DNA of 21,923 bases from a virus (IMGVR_UViG_3300005753_000032:1-21923); one strand, 5' to 3'. Counted from the first letter of the stretch, positions 1 through 4,598 are shown. Numbers and translations are program-made. The notes: a model not told the origin generated them from the sequence alone.

Positions 1-1
1 A

Positions 2-64
2 GAAGCTTTAGCAATAGTTAAAGCTTCTGATTTTTCATTGCCAAAATTAAAGAGGGTAGCATAA
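2..64 (+). CDS. C-terminal end of an upstream phage gene (partial)
   Basis: The frame starting at base 2 is open from the window edge to a TAA at 62-64 and encodes 20 residues ending in LPKLKRVA. It stops two bases before the ATG of the next gene, and its last codons contain the GAGGG ribosome binding site for that gene, an arrangement typical of a packed phage operon. Too little is present to assign a function, and the true start lies outside the window. Confidence 0.5.
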   Translation, partial: EALAIVKASDFSLPKLKRVA

Positions 65-66
65 AA

Positions 67-483
67 ATGAAAGTTTTTTTGGGCGGGACATGTAATGAAA
101 GCGCATGGCGAGATCATTTAATAAAACATCTCACCATAGACTATTTCAATCCTGTGGTCGATGATTGGACAGAGGACTGTATGGATGAGGAAATTAAGCA
201 AAGAGAAAATTGTGACATATGTCTTTATGCTATAACCCCTAAAATGACCGGCGTTTACTCTATTGCTGAAGTAGTTGACGATTCAAATAAAAGGCCGAAT
301 AAAACTGTTTTTTGTGTATTTGAGTTAGAAAACAATGGTGATAGATTTACCGACGGACAATTAAAAAGTCTAAAGCAGGTTAGTAAGATCGTAGAACTAA
401 ACGGTGGAAAATCATTCAGTGTATCATGTTATGAAGATATAGTTAAGATTGCAGATTACTTGAACACACTGAGAGTGGCATAA
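67..483 (+). CDS. Nucleoside 2-deoxyribosyltransferase-like protein
   Basis: This 138-residue protein resembles the nucleoside 2-deoxyribosyltransferase-like fold, whose members move or hydrolyse the N-glycosidic bond of (deoxy)nucleosides. The N-terminus VFLGGTCNESAWR is the usual first strand with a glycine-rich loop followed by a W-R pair. It is followed by DDWTED, by a CDICLYAITP strand, and by the segment GVYSIAEVV. The Glu in SIAE lies where the family's catalytic Glu sits. The length is normal for the family. A GAGGGTAGC sequence 8-16 bases upstream serves as ribosome binding site. Its role in the phage is unknown: nucleotide salvage, base modification, or degradation of a nucleotide signal are possibilities. 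The gene overlaps the next one by one base (TAATG). Confidence 0.7.
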   Translation: MKVFLGGTCNESAWRDHLIKHLTIDYFNPVVDDWTEDCMDEEIKQRENCDICLYAITPKMTGVYSIAEVVDDSNKRPNKTVFCVFELENNGDRFTDGQLKSLKQVSKIVELNGGKSFSVSCYEDIVKIADYLNTLRVA

Positions 484-641
484 TGAAATATCCTAAAGAA
501 ATTAAAAAATATATTTCAAATGCTAGATCTAATCGTGGGAAGAAAAACGGTGTTGTTAAATGTCTTTTTGATTATCCAGATATTGAACGAAAGATAGATA
601 ACAGCAAAAATAATTACAAAAGAAATAAATTAACAGGGTAG
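483..641 (+). CDS. Small basic hypothetical protein
   Basis: A 52-residue frame begins in the TAATG overlap with the preceding gene and ends at TAG 639-641, four bases before the next start. The product is strongly basic (many Lys, Arg and Asn; KYPKEIKKYISNARSNRGKK at its start) with no membrane segment or cysteine motif. Its tight fit between two real genes, with stop and start overlapping, supports it. The C-terminal codons contain the AGGG ribosome binding site of the next gene. The basic character would suit nucleic-acid binding, but that is only inference and the family is not recognised. Confidence 0.6.
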   Translation: MKYPKEIKKYISNARSNRGKKNGVVKCLFDYPDIERKIDNSKNNYKRNKLTG

Positions 642-645
642 CGTA

Positions 646-969
646 ATGAATAAAACACTAGAAAATTCAACAGTTTCAGGCGCAAGAAAAAATGTAGCTG
701 ATATAAATATCTTCGGAAACGGAGACACATTTAAACTAATCTGCAAAGCTAGCAGCAAAGCCGAGGGTTGGATGAAGTCAACTAAAGCTATGCATATTGA
801 CGGCGTTGGCTGCGTAGTGCAAGTAACGACACAACAAGGCGACAACGTGGCAGAAGCGTTGACTTTTGTGCCAGGGGTCGCAATTGAAGTCATCGATGGC
901 GATAAAAATAATGGTAGACGATTAATCCAGTCATTTATTAGATCAACTCCGATGCAGCACAAAGGCTAA
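646..969 (+). CDS. Conserved phage protein of unknown function
   Basis: This 107-residue soluble protein has no signal peptide or membrane segment. Its central block EGWMKSTKAM followed by GVGCVVQVTTQQ and VAEALTFVPG looks like a small beta-rich phage protein that I have seen in tailed phages next to lysis genes, where it has no assigned function. The ribosome binding site is AGGG about 8 bases upstream, in a context (AGGGTAGCGTAATG) almost identical to that before the gene at 67. The gene ends one base before the GTG of the next gene. The antisense strand also holds a 110-codon open frame here, but it lacks a start context and is a shadow. Confidence 0.7.
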   Translation: MNKTLENSTVSGARKNVADINIFGNGDTFKLICKASSKAEGWMKSTKAMHIDGVGCVVQVTTQQGDNVAEALTFVPGVAIEVIDGDKNNGRRLIQSFIRSTPMQHKG

Positions 970-970
970 T

Positions 971-1267
971 GTGGACGAGCGAAGAACAACGATACACTTA
1001 AATCATAGTCACATTGTGCCATTAACTGCTTTAACAGTTGTGTTATTTACAGTATTTATGGCTTTAATGTGGGTAATAATGAGCCAAATTTTACTGAGAG
1101 ATGCGCTCAAGGAAACAAAGACGGAGTTAAGAATAACGCAAATGCACTTACAAGATCAAAACGCTATTTTAATTAGAGCTGGAATTATAAAACCAGGCGA
1201 TTTAACAACCGGGCCAACAAACCCCGACAAAATGGAGATTAAAAAAGATGAGCGCGATACGCTGTAA
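971..1267 (+). CDS. Single-pass membrane protein with coiled-coil tail (lysis cassette)
   Basis: The gene starts with GTG at 971, immediately after the TAA of its neighbour, and encodes 98 residues. Residues 1-15 are polar. Residues 16-38 (PLTALTVVLFTVFMALMWVI) form one strong membrane segment. Residues 42-68 are heptad-like and probably coiled, and the tail is polar and proline-containing. This layout and the neighbouring holin and spanin genes suggest a lysis accessory protein, perhaps an antiholin or a small inner-membrane spanin-like factor. No catalytic motif is present, so it is not an endolysin. The 3' end overlaps the next gene by 20 bases and carries that gene's ribosome binding site. 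Confidence 0.65.
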   Translation: MDERRTTIHLNHSHIVPLTALTVVLFTVFMALMWVIMSQILLRDALKETKTELRITQMHLQDQNAILIRAGIIKPGDLTTGPTNPDKMEIKKDERDTL

Positions 1268-1457
1268 ATTACTACTATGCTCACTAGAAGCTCAAGCAGC
1301 ATCAAAAATAACAGAAGATTTTATTGAAGATATACTAGAATCTGGAGTTGTTTCATCGGTTAGCGATAATGCTTTAGCCAAGGCTTACATTTCAGTCCAG
1401 CAATACTACATCAAACAAATGAAAAACCTGAGCAGCGAGCTAACTGATGGCATCTAG
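1248..1457 (+). CDS. Small helical hypothetical protein
   Basis: The product has 69 residues, is soluble and probably all helical. It contains LEAQAASKITEDFIEDILES early and a second helix around AKAYISVQQYYIKQMKN. A GGAG motif nine bases before the ATG lies inside the preceding gene, and the two genes overlap by 20 bases. The next gene in turn overlaps its end by 11 bases, so the three genes look translationally coupled. No family is recognised. It may act with the flanking membrane proteins, but nothing in the sequence proves this. Confidence 0.6.
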   Translation: MSAIRCKLLLCSLEAQAASKITEDFIEDILESGVVSSVSDNALAKAYISVQQYYIKQMKNLSSELTDGI

Positions 1458-1707
1458 CAACTTGAAAAACCCGTGGAACGTGACTTTAACAATATTTTTG
1501 GTTACGAATATTGCTTTTTTTGGGGCTGCTTATGGTGCTTTTGCTAATCAGATGGAAAATGTTAATATTTCAATTATTGAAATAGTTAAAGAGCTAAAAA
1601 TAACTAACCAAGTTATTATCAATATGAAAGAAGCCGATATCAGGCTAAAGCTCAATCAAGAATACGCAATTGAACGAATTGAACGTATCGAGTCTAAAAT
1701 TAAATGA
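1447..1707 (+). CDS. Single-pass membrane protein, possible holin or lysis regulator
   Basis: This 86-residue protein has one membrane segment at about residues 11-33 (NVTLTIFLVTNIAFFGAAYG) followed by a 50-residue amphipathic helix rich in Ile, Glu and Lys. The shape matches several small phage membrane proteins that lie in lysis cassettes. Because the next gene is a better holin candidate, this one could be an antiholin or a lysis regulator. The start overlaps the previous gene by 11 bases. No strong Shine-Dalgarno sequence precedes it, so coupling is likely. Function is inferred only from position and topology. Confidence 0.6.
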   Translation: MASSNLKNPWNVTLTIFLVTNIAFFGAAYGAFANQMENVNISIIEIVKELKITNQVIINMKEADIRLKLNQEYAIERIERIESKIK

Positions 1708-1760
1708 GCAATCTAAACTTGAAAGACAGGCATGATCCAGCTTGAAATCGAGGTTATTAA

Positions 1761-1970
1761 ATGACAAAACTTGAAAAACAAATCAAAGGTGCAGCTAAAT
1801 CAAAAACAATGTATCTAGCATTAGCTTTATCTGTCTTGACACCTGCACTCGAAAACTTTCCAAATGTTGAATCGTTTTTAGGTGACAACTACGGTTGGGC
1901 TTTAGTGGCTCTAAGCATGTTGGTTGCTGGCTTGCGTTTCATCACGACAAAAGGGCTTGATGAAAAGTAA
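1761..1970 (+). CDS. Probable holin (two-TM, phage holin-like)
   Basis: This 69-residue protein has a short basic N-terminus (KLEKQIKGAAKSK) and two membrane segments, at about 17-33 and 44-62. They are separated by a loop with a conserved look (FPNVESFLGDNYGWALV). The C-terminal pattern LRFITTKGLDEK closely matches a family of short phage holins that I recall as ending in LRF.TT..L. Holins form inner-membrane lesions that set the time of lysis. A GAGG motif lies about 10 bases upstream. The stop overlaps the start of the next gene (TAATG). The 53 bases before it contain only frames of 10-13 codons. Confidence 0.75.
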   Translation: MTKLEKQIKGAAKSKTMYLALALSVLTPALENFPNVESFLGDNYGWALVALSMLVAGLRFITTKGLDEK

Positions 1971-2146
1971 TGTCTCACTTCAAGCGAAAGCGTCATCCGA
2001 ATGCTCGCGCAGGTTGTGCTATGTGCAAGCCCCAAAAAAAAGGCAAAGGCGCAAATCCAGATACTAAAGTTTGGCACAGGGGATTTGGAAAGATAAAATC
2101 ACTAATCAACGCAAAAACAGACATGAAAGATGATATTAGATTTTAA
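1970..2146 (+). CDS. Small basic CxxC phage protein
   Basis: The 58-residue frame begins in the TAATG overlap with the holin candidate and ends at TAA 2144-2146. The N-terminal half is very basic (MSHFKRKRHPNARAGC) and carries a single C-x2-C pair (Cys16, Cys19) followed by KPQKKGKGANP. Small proteins with this His-Arg-Pro-Asn-Ala-Arg start and one CxxCKP motif are common hypotheticals in tailed phages. With only two cysteines it might bind zinc as a dimer or not at all. It has no strong Shine-Dalgarno sequence and is probably coupled to the upstream gene. Confidence 0.6.
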   Translation: MSHFKRKRHPNARAGCAMCKPQKKGKGANPDTKVWHRGFGKIKSLINAKTDMKDDIRF

Positions 2147-2154
2147 AGGGTTTA

Positions 2155-2496
2155 ATGAAAATGTTTAGTGCAATAAAGATTAAGATAATAGCGGCACTCA
2201 CGGCCATAGGTGGGGTGCTACTCTTAATGCTTGGGTTAGAGCGCAGCAAGCGCAAAGCCGCAGAATTTAAAGCTAGAATAGAAGAATCAAACCGAAAGAA
2301 CTTAGAAGCTTCCGCAGCAGTTAATGAAAGTATCGAAAAAGAACGAAGAACATGGGATAAAAGCCAAAATGAAAGACACAGGCAAAACCTTAAAGAAATT
2401 GAAAAGTTGGACGATGAAAGTCTTAGTGACGCTGATTTTATCAATCAGTCTGCAAAGTTGCTCAAGCGTTCCAATAATCCAAAAAGAACACATTAA
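2155..2496 (+). CDS. i-spanin (Rz-like inner-membrane spanin)
   Basis: The product has 113 residues from ATG 2155, or 111 from ATG 2161. The second start has the better spacing from AAAGGG at 2146-2151. One N-terminal membrane segment at about residues 9-28 is followed by a long charged helix to about residue 95 (KRKAAEFKARIEESNRKN and onward), the usual anchor plus periplasmic coiled coil of an i-spanin. Spanins join inner and outer membranes and disrupt the outer membrane at the end of lysis. The matching lipoprotein is encoded in a second frame starting inside this gene at 2414, which is the classic Rz/Rz1 arrangement and strongly supports the call despite low sequence conservation. Confidence 0.75.
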   Translation: MKMFSAIKIKIIAALTAIGGVLLLMLGLERSKRKAAEFKARIEESNRKNLEASAAVNESIEKERRTWDKSQNERHRQNLKEIEKLDDESLSDADFINQSAKLLKRSNNPKRTH

Positions 2497-2683
2497 GATA
2501 CCAGCAAAGTACTTCCCTGGATGTTATTACAGCGAATTTGAGATTAGCGAAGATGCAAGCGATAATTTAAGAAAGTACGCAACTGAATTAATTTATTACA
2601 TTGGAGAATTAAAAATGGAAATAGATATTTGCGATAAAAATGATCAAGATGCGATGGAATATCAACAAAAGCTTACAAAGTAG
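2414..2683 (+). CDS. o-spanin (Rz1-like outer-membrane lipoprotein)
   Basis: The 89-residue protein starts at the ATG at 2414, inside the i-spanin gene in a different frame, and continues 187 bases beyond it. The N-terminus MKVLVTLILSISLQSC is a lipoprotein signal with Cys16 as the lipidated residue. The +2 and +3 residues are Ser, consistent with outer-membrane sorting. The mature part contains two prolines near its start (VPIIQ and IPAKYFPGC) and a charged helical C-terminus. The frame is open upstream to 2324, but that extension would place 30 charged residues before the signal peptide, so the internal ATG is preferred. It is expected to bind the i-spanin through the C-termini in the periplasm. 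Confidence 0.75.
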   Translation: MKVLVTLILSISLQSCSSVPIIQKEHIKIPAKYFPGCYYSEFEISEDASDNLRKYATELIYYIGELKMEIDICDKNDQDAMEYQQKLTK

Positions 2684-2786
2684 TGTATAATTAACTTGCC
2701 GGAATGCTGCAACACCGTTCAATGTAGCACTAGCCCCGAAGTTATCCTTTTCCTCGTGGATTTTTATTATATTTTAAGTAACACTC
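2684..2786. other. Unassigned intergenic DNA between convergent operons
   Basis: The rightward lysis genes and the leftward micro-gene operon converge here. On the plus strand, TATAAT at 2686-2691 with a poor -35 candidate (TCAACA, 18-base spacer) could make a weak promoter. Bases 2708-2731 can fold into a 6-bp stem (GCTGCA with TGTAGC, one G-U pair). A weak ATCC/GGAT stem at 2744-2761 runs into TTTTT and then an AT-rich tract, which may act as a poor terminator. On the minus strand a frame with protein-like composition is open but has no ATG. No tRNA or known RNA family is recognised. It may be a short non-coding RNA, a decayed gene or just a spacer. Confidence 0.25.
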
Positions 2787-2831
2787 TCAACCGACCAAGC
2801 GGAAATCTTTCACAATTTGTTGCATATTCAT
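2787..2831 (-). CDS. Possible 14-residue terminal micro-protein
   Basis: The frame encodes MNMQQIVKDFRLVG. It begins in an ATGA overlap with the stop of the 52-residue gene upstream and is the last link of the minus-strand chain of overlapping micro-genes. The chain-like overlap is the only support. There is no independent ribosome binding site beyond GAGGTAGATTAAAATG inside the preceding gene, and so short a frame could occur by chance. Confidence 0.3.
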   Translation of the reverse strand: MNMQQIVKDFRLVG

Positions 2832-2986
2832 TTTAATCTACCTCGCATATCATCTAAAATTTTAAAAAACATAGTTGTAGCAATAGCATCACCTGACATT
2901 ATCGATAACTGAACTAACTCAGGTAGACTGCACAATCGTTTAGCCACCATTTCTATTGCGAGTGTCTCTAAGTCATGAGTGCTCAT
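2828..2986 (-). CDS. 52-residue small protein of the minus-strand operon
   Basis: The sequence starts MSTHDLETLAIEMVAKRLCS and continues as a compact, probably all-helical protein of 52 residues with balanced charge and regularly spaced Leu, Ile and Met, which looks like a real globular mini-protein. It starts in an ATGA overlap with the 27-residue frame upstream. A GAGG motif just before the start is too close to be ideal, so translational reinitiation is likely. It has no cysteine motif or membrane segment and no recognised family. By position it belongs to the leftward early transcript. Confidence 0.6.
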   Translation of the reverse strand: MSTHDLETLAIEMVAKRLCSLPELVQLSIMSGDAIATTMFFKILDDMRGRLK

Positions 2987-3066
2987 ACCCTCGTACCATC
3001 TTGATATTTAGGGTTTAATGGCCGATAATCTCTGCGAGATCGAGTTAATATTTTTTTGATTTTCAT
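2983..3066 (-). CDS. 27-residue basic micro-protein
   Basis: This frame encodes a very basic peptide beginning MKIKKILTRSRRDYRPLNPK. A strong AGGAG ribosome binding site lies 9 bases before the ATG (AAAAAGGAGACCTAGAAAATG on the minus strand, read within the preceding frame). It overlaps both its neighbours by four bases (ATGA). The strong ribosome binding site with correct spacing is good evidence for translation despite the size. The peptide might act itself on nucleic acid or serve mainly to bring ribosomes to the next start. Function is unknown. Confidence 0.5.
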   Translation of the reverse strand: MKIKKILTRSRRDYRPLNPKYQDGTRV

Positions 3067-3113
3067 TTTCTAGGTCTCCTTTTTACATTAAAAATTCTAG
3101 TTGGTATTTTCAT
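3063..3113 (-). CDS. 16-residue micro-ORF, truncated copy of the 42-residue gene
   Basis: The frame encodes MKIPTRIFNVKRRPRK. It starts after a purine-rich stretch containing AGGGG and ends in an ATGA overlap with the next frame. Its first codons and the bases before them repeat the start region of the gene at 3325-3453 (25 bases at 3099-3123 and 3439-3463 with three differences), and the peptides align as M-K-x-x-T-[KR]-I-[YF]. It is best read as the remnant of a duplication that now serves as a leader peptide, or as a real micro-protein. Confidence 0.35.
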   Translation of the reverse strand: MKIPTRIFNVKRRPRK

Positions 3114-3116
3114 TTA

Positions 3117-3142
3117 CTTGATCCCCTCGATCCCTTCGATCC
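3117..3142. repeat. Short tandem GATC-containing repeat
   Basis: On the minus strand three imperfect units follow each other: GGATCGAA, GGGATCGA and GGGGATCAA. Each holds a GATC site, and the third supplies the purine-rich ribosome binding site before the 16-residue frame. The repeat could have arisen by slippage. The three GATC sites in 26 bases would be close-set Dam targets in a Dam-positive host. Confidence 0.5.
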
Positions 3143-3328
3143 TTAAAACTTAATAATTTTTTTACAAACAATGCATCGTTTTTGCTGTCCACCGCTTATC
3201 TTTTCTGAGACAACTCCATACGCTCTCCCGTTAAAATCAGTACTTTGAGTCACTCTCTCAACAAATACAACATAATACCCTGAAACATCTTTGCAATGAT
3301 GGCATCTAATATGATCCCCAGTGCTCAT
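3143..3328 (-). CDS. Small zinc-ribbon protein
   Basis: This 61-residue protein has two C-x2-C knuckles, Cys9/Cys12 (RCHHC) and Cys52/Cys55 (RCIVC), at the two ends of a short beta-rich core. That is the layout of a four-cysteine zinc ribbon. Such proteins often bind nucleic acid or a host protein such as RNA polymerase. The start overlaps the stop of the 42-residue gene (ATGA), and GCGGGGGAAAAATC upstream provides a purine-rich ribosome binding site. A plus-strand open frame at 3296-3484 overlaps its start but has no ribosome binding site and is a shadow. The specific function is unknown; a role in redirecting the host is an inference from position in the leftward operon. Confidence 0.7.
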   Translation of the reverse strand: MSTGDHIRCHHCKDVSGYYVVFVERVTQSTDFNGRAYGVVSEKISGGQQKRCIVCKKIIKF

Positions 3329-3453
3329 GATTTTTCCCCCGCTGATCTCGCTGACATTAAAAGCACATACAAATTAGTATGTGCGCCCTGGAATTTAGCA
3401 CCGATGAAGTACCACATCCGATTATTTTTGTATATTTTAGTTGATGTTTTCAT
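3325..3453 (-). CDS. 42-residue small protein of the minus-strand operon
   Basis: The frame begins MKTSTKIYKNNRMWYFIGAK and ends in an ATGA overlap with the zinc-ribbon gene. Its start lies 17 bases inside the 44-residue membrane-protein gene upstream. The middle is aromatic-rich (MWYF) and the C-terminus is polar. There is a weak ribosome binding site (AGAGATCAAG) at suitable distance. The start region is duplicated 340 bases further on in the operon. No family is recognised. Confidence 0.5.
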   Translation of the reverse strand: MKTSTKIYKNNRMWYFIGAKFQGAHTNLYVLLMSARSAGEKS

Positions 3454-3571
3454 TTGCTTGATCTCTAAAACTCGGCATCGATAGGTAATTATCATCAAAA
3501 AAGCTGGATGCTACGTCAGCAATGATTGACAGCGTGATGACTATCAAGTAAATGTTCATTAAGTTTTCCAT
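3437..3571 (-). CDS. 44-residue single-pass membrane micro-protein
   Basis: The product starts MENLMNIYLIVITLSIIADV. Residues 3-22 form one membrane segment and the remaining 22 residues are acidic and polar. A clear ribosome binding site, CGGAG, lies 7 bases before the ATG. It is the first gene after the intrinsic terminator at 3606-3626, so it depends on terminator read-through or on a promoter I could not identify. Small phage membrane proteins in early operons often act in superinfection exclusion or host membrane control, but that is only a general possibility here. Confidence 0.6.
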   Translation of the reverse strand: MENLMNIYLIVITLSIIADVASSFFDDNYLSMPSFRDQANENIN

Positions 3572-3605
3572 GTTATTCTCCGTTAATTTTCGATTAGTTT
3601 CACCC

Positions 3606-3626
3606 AAAAACCCCAATTAAGGGGTT
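3606..3626 (-). terminator. Intrinsic terminator of the minus-strand operon
   Basis: Read on the minus strand, AACCCC and GGGGTT form a 6-bp stem around the loop TTAATT, and the stem is followed by TTTTT. It lies 8 bases beyond the stop of the 81-residue gene. It would separate the proximal genes (3635-4457) from the distal micro-genes (2787-3571), making the latter subject to read-through or antitermination. Confidence 0.65.
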
Positions 3627-3634
3627 ATGGTTTA

Positions 3635-3880
3635 TTAATGGATAGCGATATAATACTTGCCGTTTTCTAATCCTAGTTTTAACTCAATTAGCTGGTCTTT
3701 TAAATCAACGATATATCCAACTTCACTCCCGGTTTTATGGGCAAGCTCATAAGTTCTGTGGCGACTTAAAACATTACCGTACGTGTCGTAAGATCTATTT
3801 ATTATTGCACTAGCATGAGTAAATCCTTGATTTAACATTTTTTGGATATCTTTTATATTTGTTATTTTAAGCGTTTTCAT
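3635..3880 (-). CDS. 81-residue hypothetical protein
   Basis: The protein is soluble, mixed alpha/beta by appearance, and begins MKTLKITNIKDIQKMLNQGF. The segment HKTGSEVGYIVDLKDQLIEL followed by NGKYYIAIH at the C-terminus suggests a small beta sheet. A purine-rich GAGAATTGAG sequence lies before the ATG. It is the third gene of the leftward transcript, followed directly by the intrinsic terminator. No family is recognised and no cysteine or catalytic motif stands out. Confidence 0.65.
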   Translation of the reverse strand: MKTLKITNIKDIQKMLNQGFTHASAIINRSYDTYGNVLSRHRTYELAHKTGSEVGYIVDLKDQLIELKLGLENGKYYIAIH

Positions 3881-3904
3881 TTTCTCAATTCTCTTTTTGT
3901 TTGT

Positions 3905-3956
3905 AAATTAACTTAATCATGCTCCAGATCCTGGAGCATTGTTAAATTAACTTAAT
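3905..3956. repeat. Perfect inverted repeat flanked by 13-bp direct repeats
   Basis: ATGCTCCAG (3919-3927) and CTGGAGCAT (3931-3939) form a perfect 9-bp stem with a 3-base loop. Identical 13-bp sequences AAATTAACTTAAT flank it at 3905-3917 and 3944-3956; the right copy overlaps the stop codon of the 96-residue gene. No T-run follows, so it is a poor rho-independent terminator. It could be an RNA-processing or stability hairpin, or a protein-binding site. The TTAACTTA core recurs at 4512-4519 and 4547-4554 in the control region. Confidence 0.6.
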
Positions 3957-4237
3957 TGTTGACTTAGCTTAATCTCCTCTTGAAACCCAAGATTTGTTAA
4001 AAAGTAATCTTTTTTATAGTCAAAAGGACTTGTGTTGAATTCTCTTTTGTCGACAAGGGCAAAGATAATTTCGTCGTAAGCTAGCTTAGTTATTTTAACT
4101 ATTTTATCAGTCCACTCAACAAAATAACCGTTTCCGAATTCGCTTTGATCGGATAGCTCAATTATTGCAGCGTCATTAACACATACTCTTATCGTGTTTG
4201 TTATTTCGTTTAGTATCTGGGTGTTTAATATATCCAT
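3947..4237 (-). CDS. 96-residue hypothetical protein
   Basis: The product begins MDILNTQILNEITNTIRVCV. Its central part contains ELSDQSEFGNGYFVEWTDKI, which looks like two beta strands with a turn, and the C-terminal third is helical (FLTNLGFQEEIKLSQQLS). It is acidic overall and has one cysteine. AAGGGG lies about 9 bases before the ATG and is a good ribosome binding site. It is the second gene of the leftward operon, 25 bases after the 64-residue gene. No family is recognised. Confidence 0.7.
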   Translation of the reverse strand: MDILNTQILNEITNTIRVCVNDAAIIELSDQSEFGNGYFVEWTDKIVKITKLAYDEIIFALVDKREFNTSPFDYKKDYFLTNLGFQEEIKLSQQLS

Positions 4238-4262
4238 TTTCTTGACCCCTTTTTAGTACGTT

Positions 4263-4457
4263 TTAAGCAAGCTCTAGAAGAGAAATGCTAACGTTTTTTA
4301 CTTGTCCATCAACAACAAATTCCGGCATTGATGAGGTGTCGTCATTATGAATAACGATTATTTGACCAGCTCGGACCGGGTACATATCTTCAATAACTTT
4401 AAATTGAGTTACGCCTTCTTCGATTTCAGTGTTGAATTTTTCATTTATTGCGCTCAT
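4263..4457 (-). CDS. 64-residue acidic protein, first gene of the leftward operon
   Basis: This small acidic protein begins MSAINEKFNTEIEEGVTQFK and continues with a beta-rich stretch (GQIIVIHNDD and PEFVVDGQVKNVSISLLEL), so it is probably a small beta barrel or sandwich. A CGGAG ribosome binding site lies 7 bases before the ATG. It is the first gene after the leftward promoter at 4500-4528 and would be among the earliest leftward products. Acidic early phage proteins are sometimes DNA mimics, but nothing here beyond charge suggests that. No family is recognised. Confidence 0.65.
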   Translation of the reverse strand: MSAINEKFNTEIEEGVTQFKVIEDMYPVRAGQIIVIHNDDTSSMPEFVVDGQVKNVSISLLELA

Positions 4458-4499
4458 TTTTTCTCCGTTTTTGTTTAGTTAATCTCTCGACTTGCAACT

Positions 4500-4528
4500 A
4501 TTGTATATCAATTAACTTACAATAGCAA
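4500..4528 (-). promoter_or_regulatory. Leftward promoter/operator, copy 1 of a 30-bp element
   Basis: On the minus strand -35 TTGCTA (4523-4528), a 17-base spacer and -10 TACAAT (4500-4505) form a sigma70-type promoter with predicted start near 4493, 36 bases before the first leftward gene. The spacer contains TGTAAGTTAATTGATA, which is nearly the same in the two rightward copies, and CTT...GTAAG at its upstream end forms a short inverted repeat. This suggests a shared operator overlapping the -35. Confidence 0.7.
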
Positions 4529-4563
4529 GTCTTATTTGTAAATAGATTAACTTATTTTAAAAC

Positions 4564-4592
4564 TTTACAATGTAAGCTAGCTAATATACAAT
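4564..4592 (+). promoter_or_regulatory. Rightward promoter/operator, copy 2, for the Cro-like gene
   Basis: The -35 TTTACA (4564-4569), 17-base spacer and -10 TACAAT (4587-4592) match the other two copies. The predicted transcription start falls at or within a base or two of the ATG at 4599, so the mRNA should be leaderless. CTTTACAATGTAAG at 4563-4576 is close to a perfect inverted repeat and is the candidate operator. It lies back to back with the leftward promoter. Confidence 0.7.
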
Positions 4593-4598
4593 AGACAA

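Noticed and set aside
630-962. 110-codon open frame on the minus strand
   Set aside because: It lies antisense to a well-formed gene, has no ribosome binding site and has an unnatural Ser/Thr/Cys-rich composition. It is a shadow frame.
1704-1763. Two frames of 13 and 10 codons before the holin candidate
   Set aside because: One overlaps the preceding stop and the other runs into the holin start, but both are too short and have no further support.
2324-2413. N-terminal extension of the o-spanin
   Set aside because: It would place about 30 mostly charged residues before the lipoprotein signal. The internal ATG at 2414 gives a standard signal peptide.
2697-2768. tRNA-like element
   Set aside because: The length is near that of a tRNA, but no cloverleaf, anticodon stem or T-arm consensus can be formed.
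3296-3484. 62-codon open frame on the plus strand
   Set aside because: It is antisense to two minus-strand genes with overlapping starts and stops, has no ribosome binding site, and gives an incoherent sequence. The minus strand is preferred.
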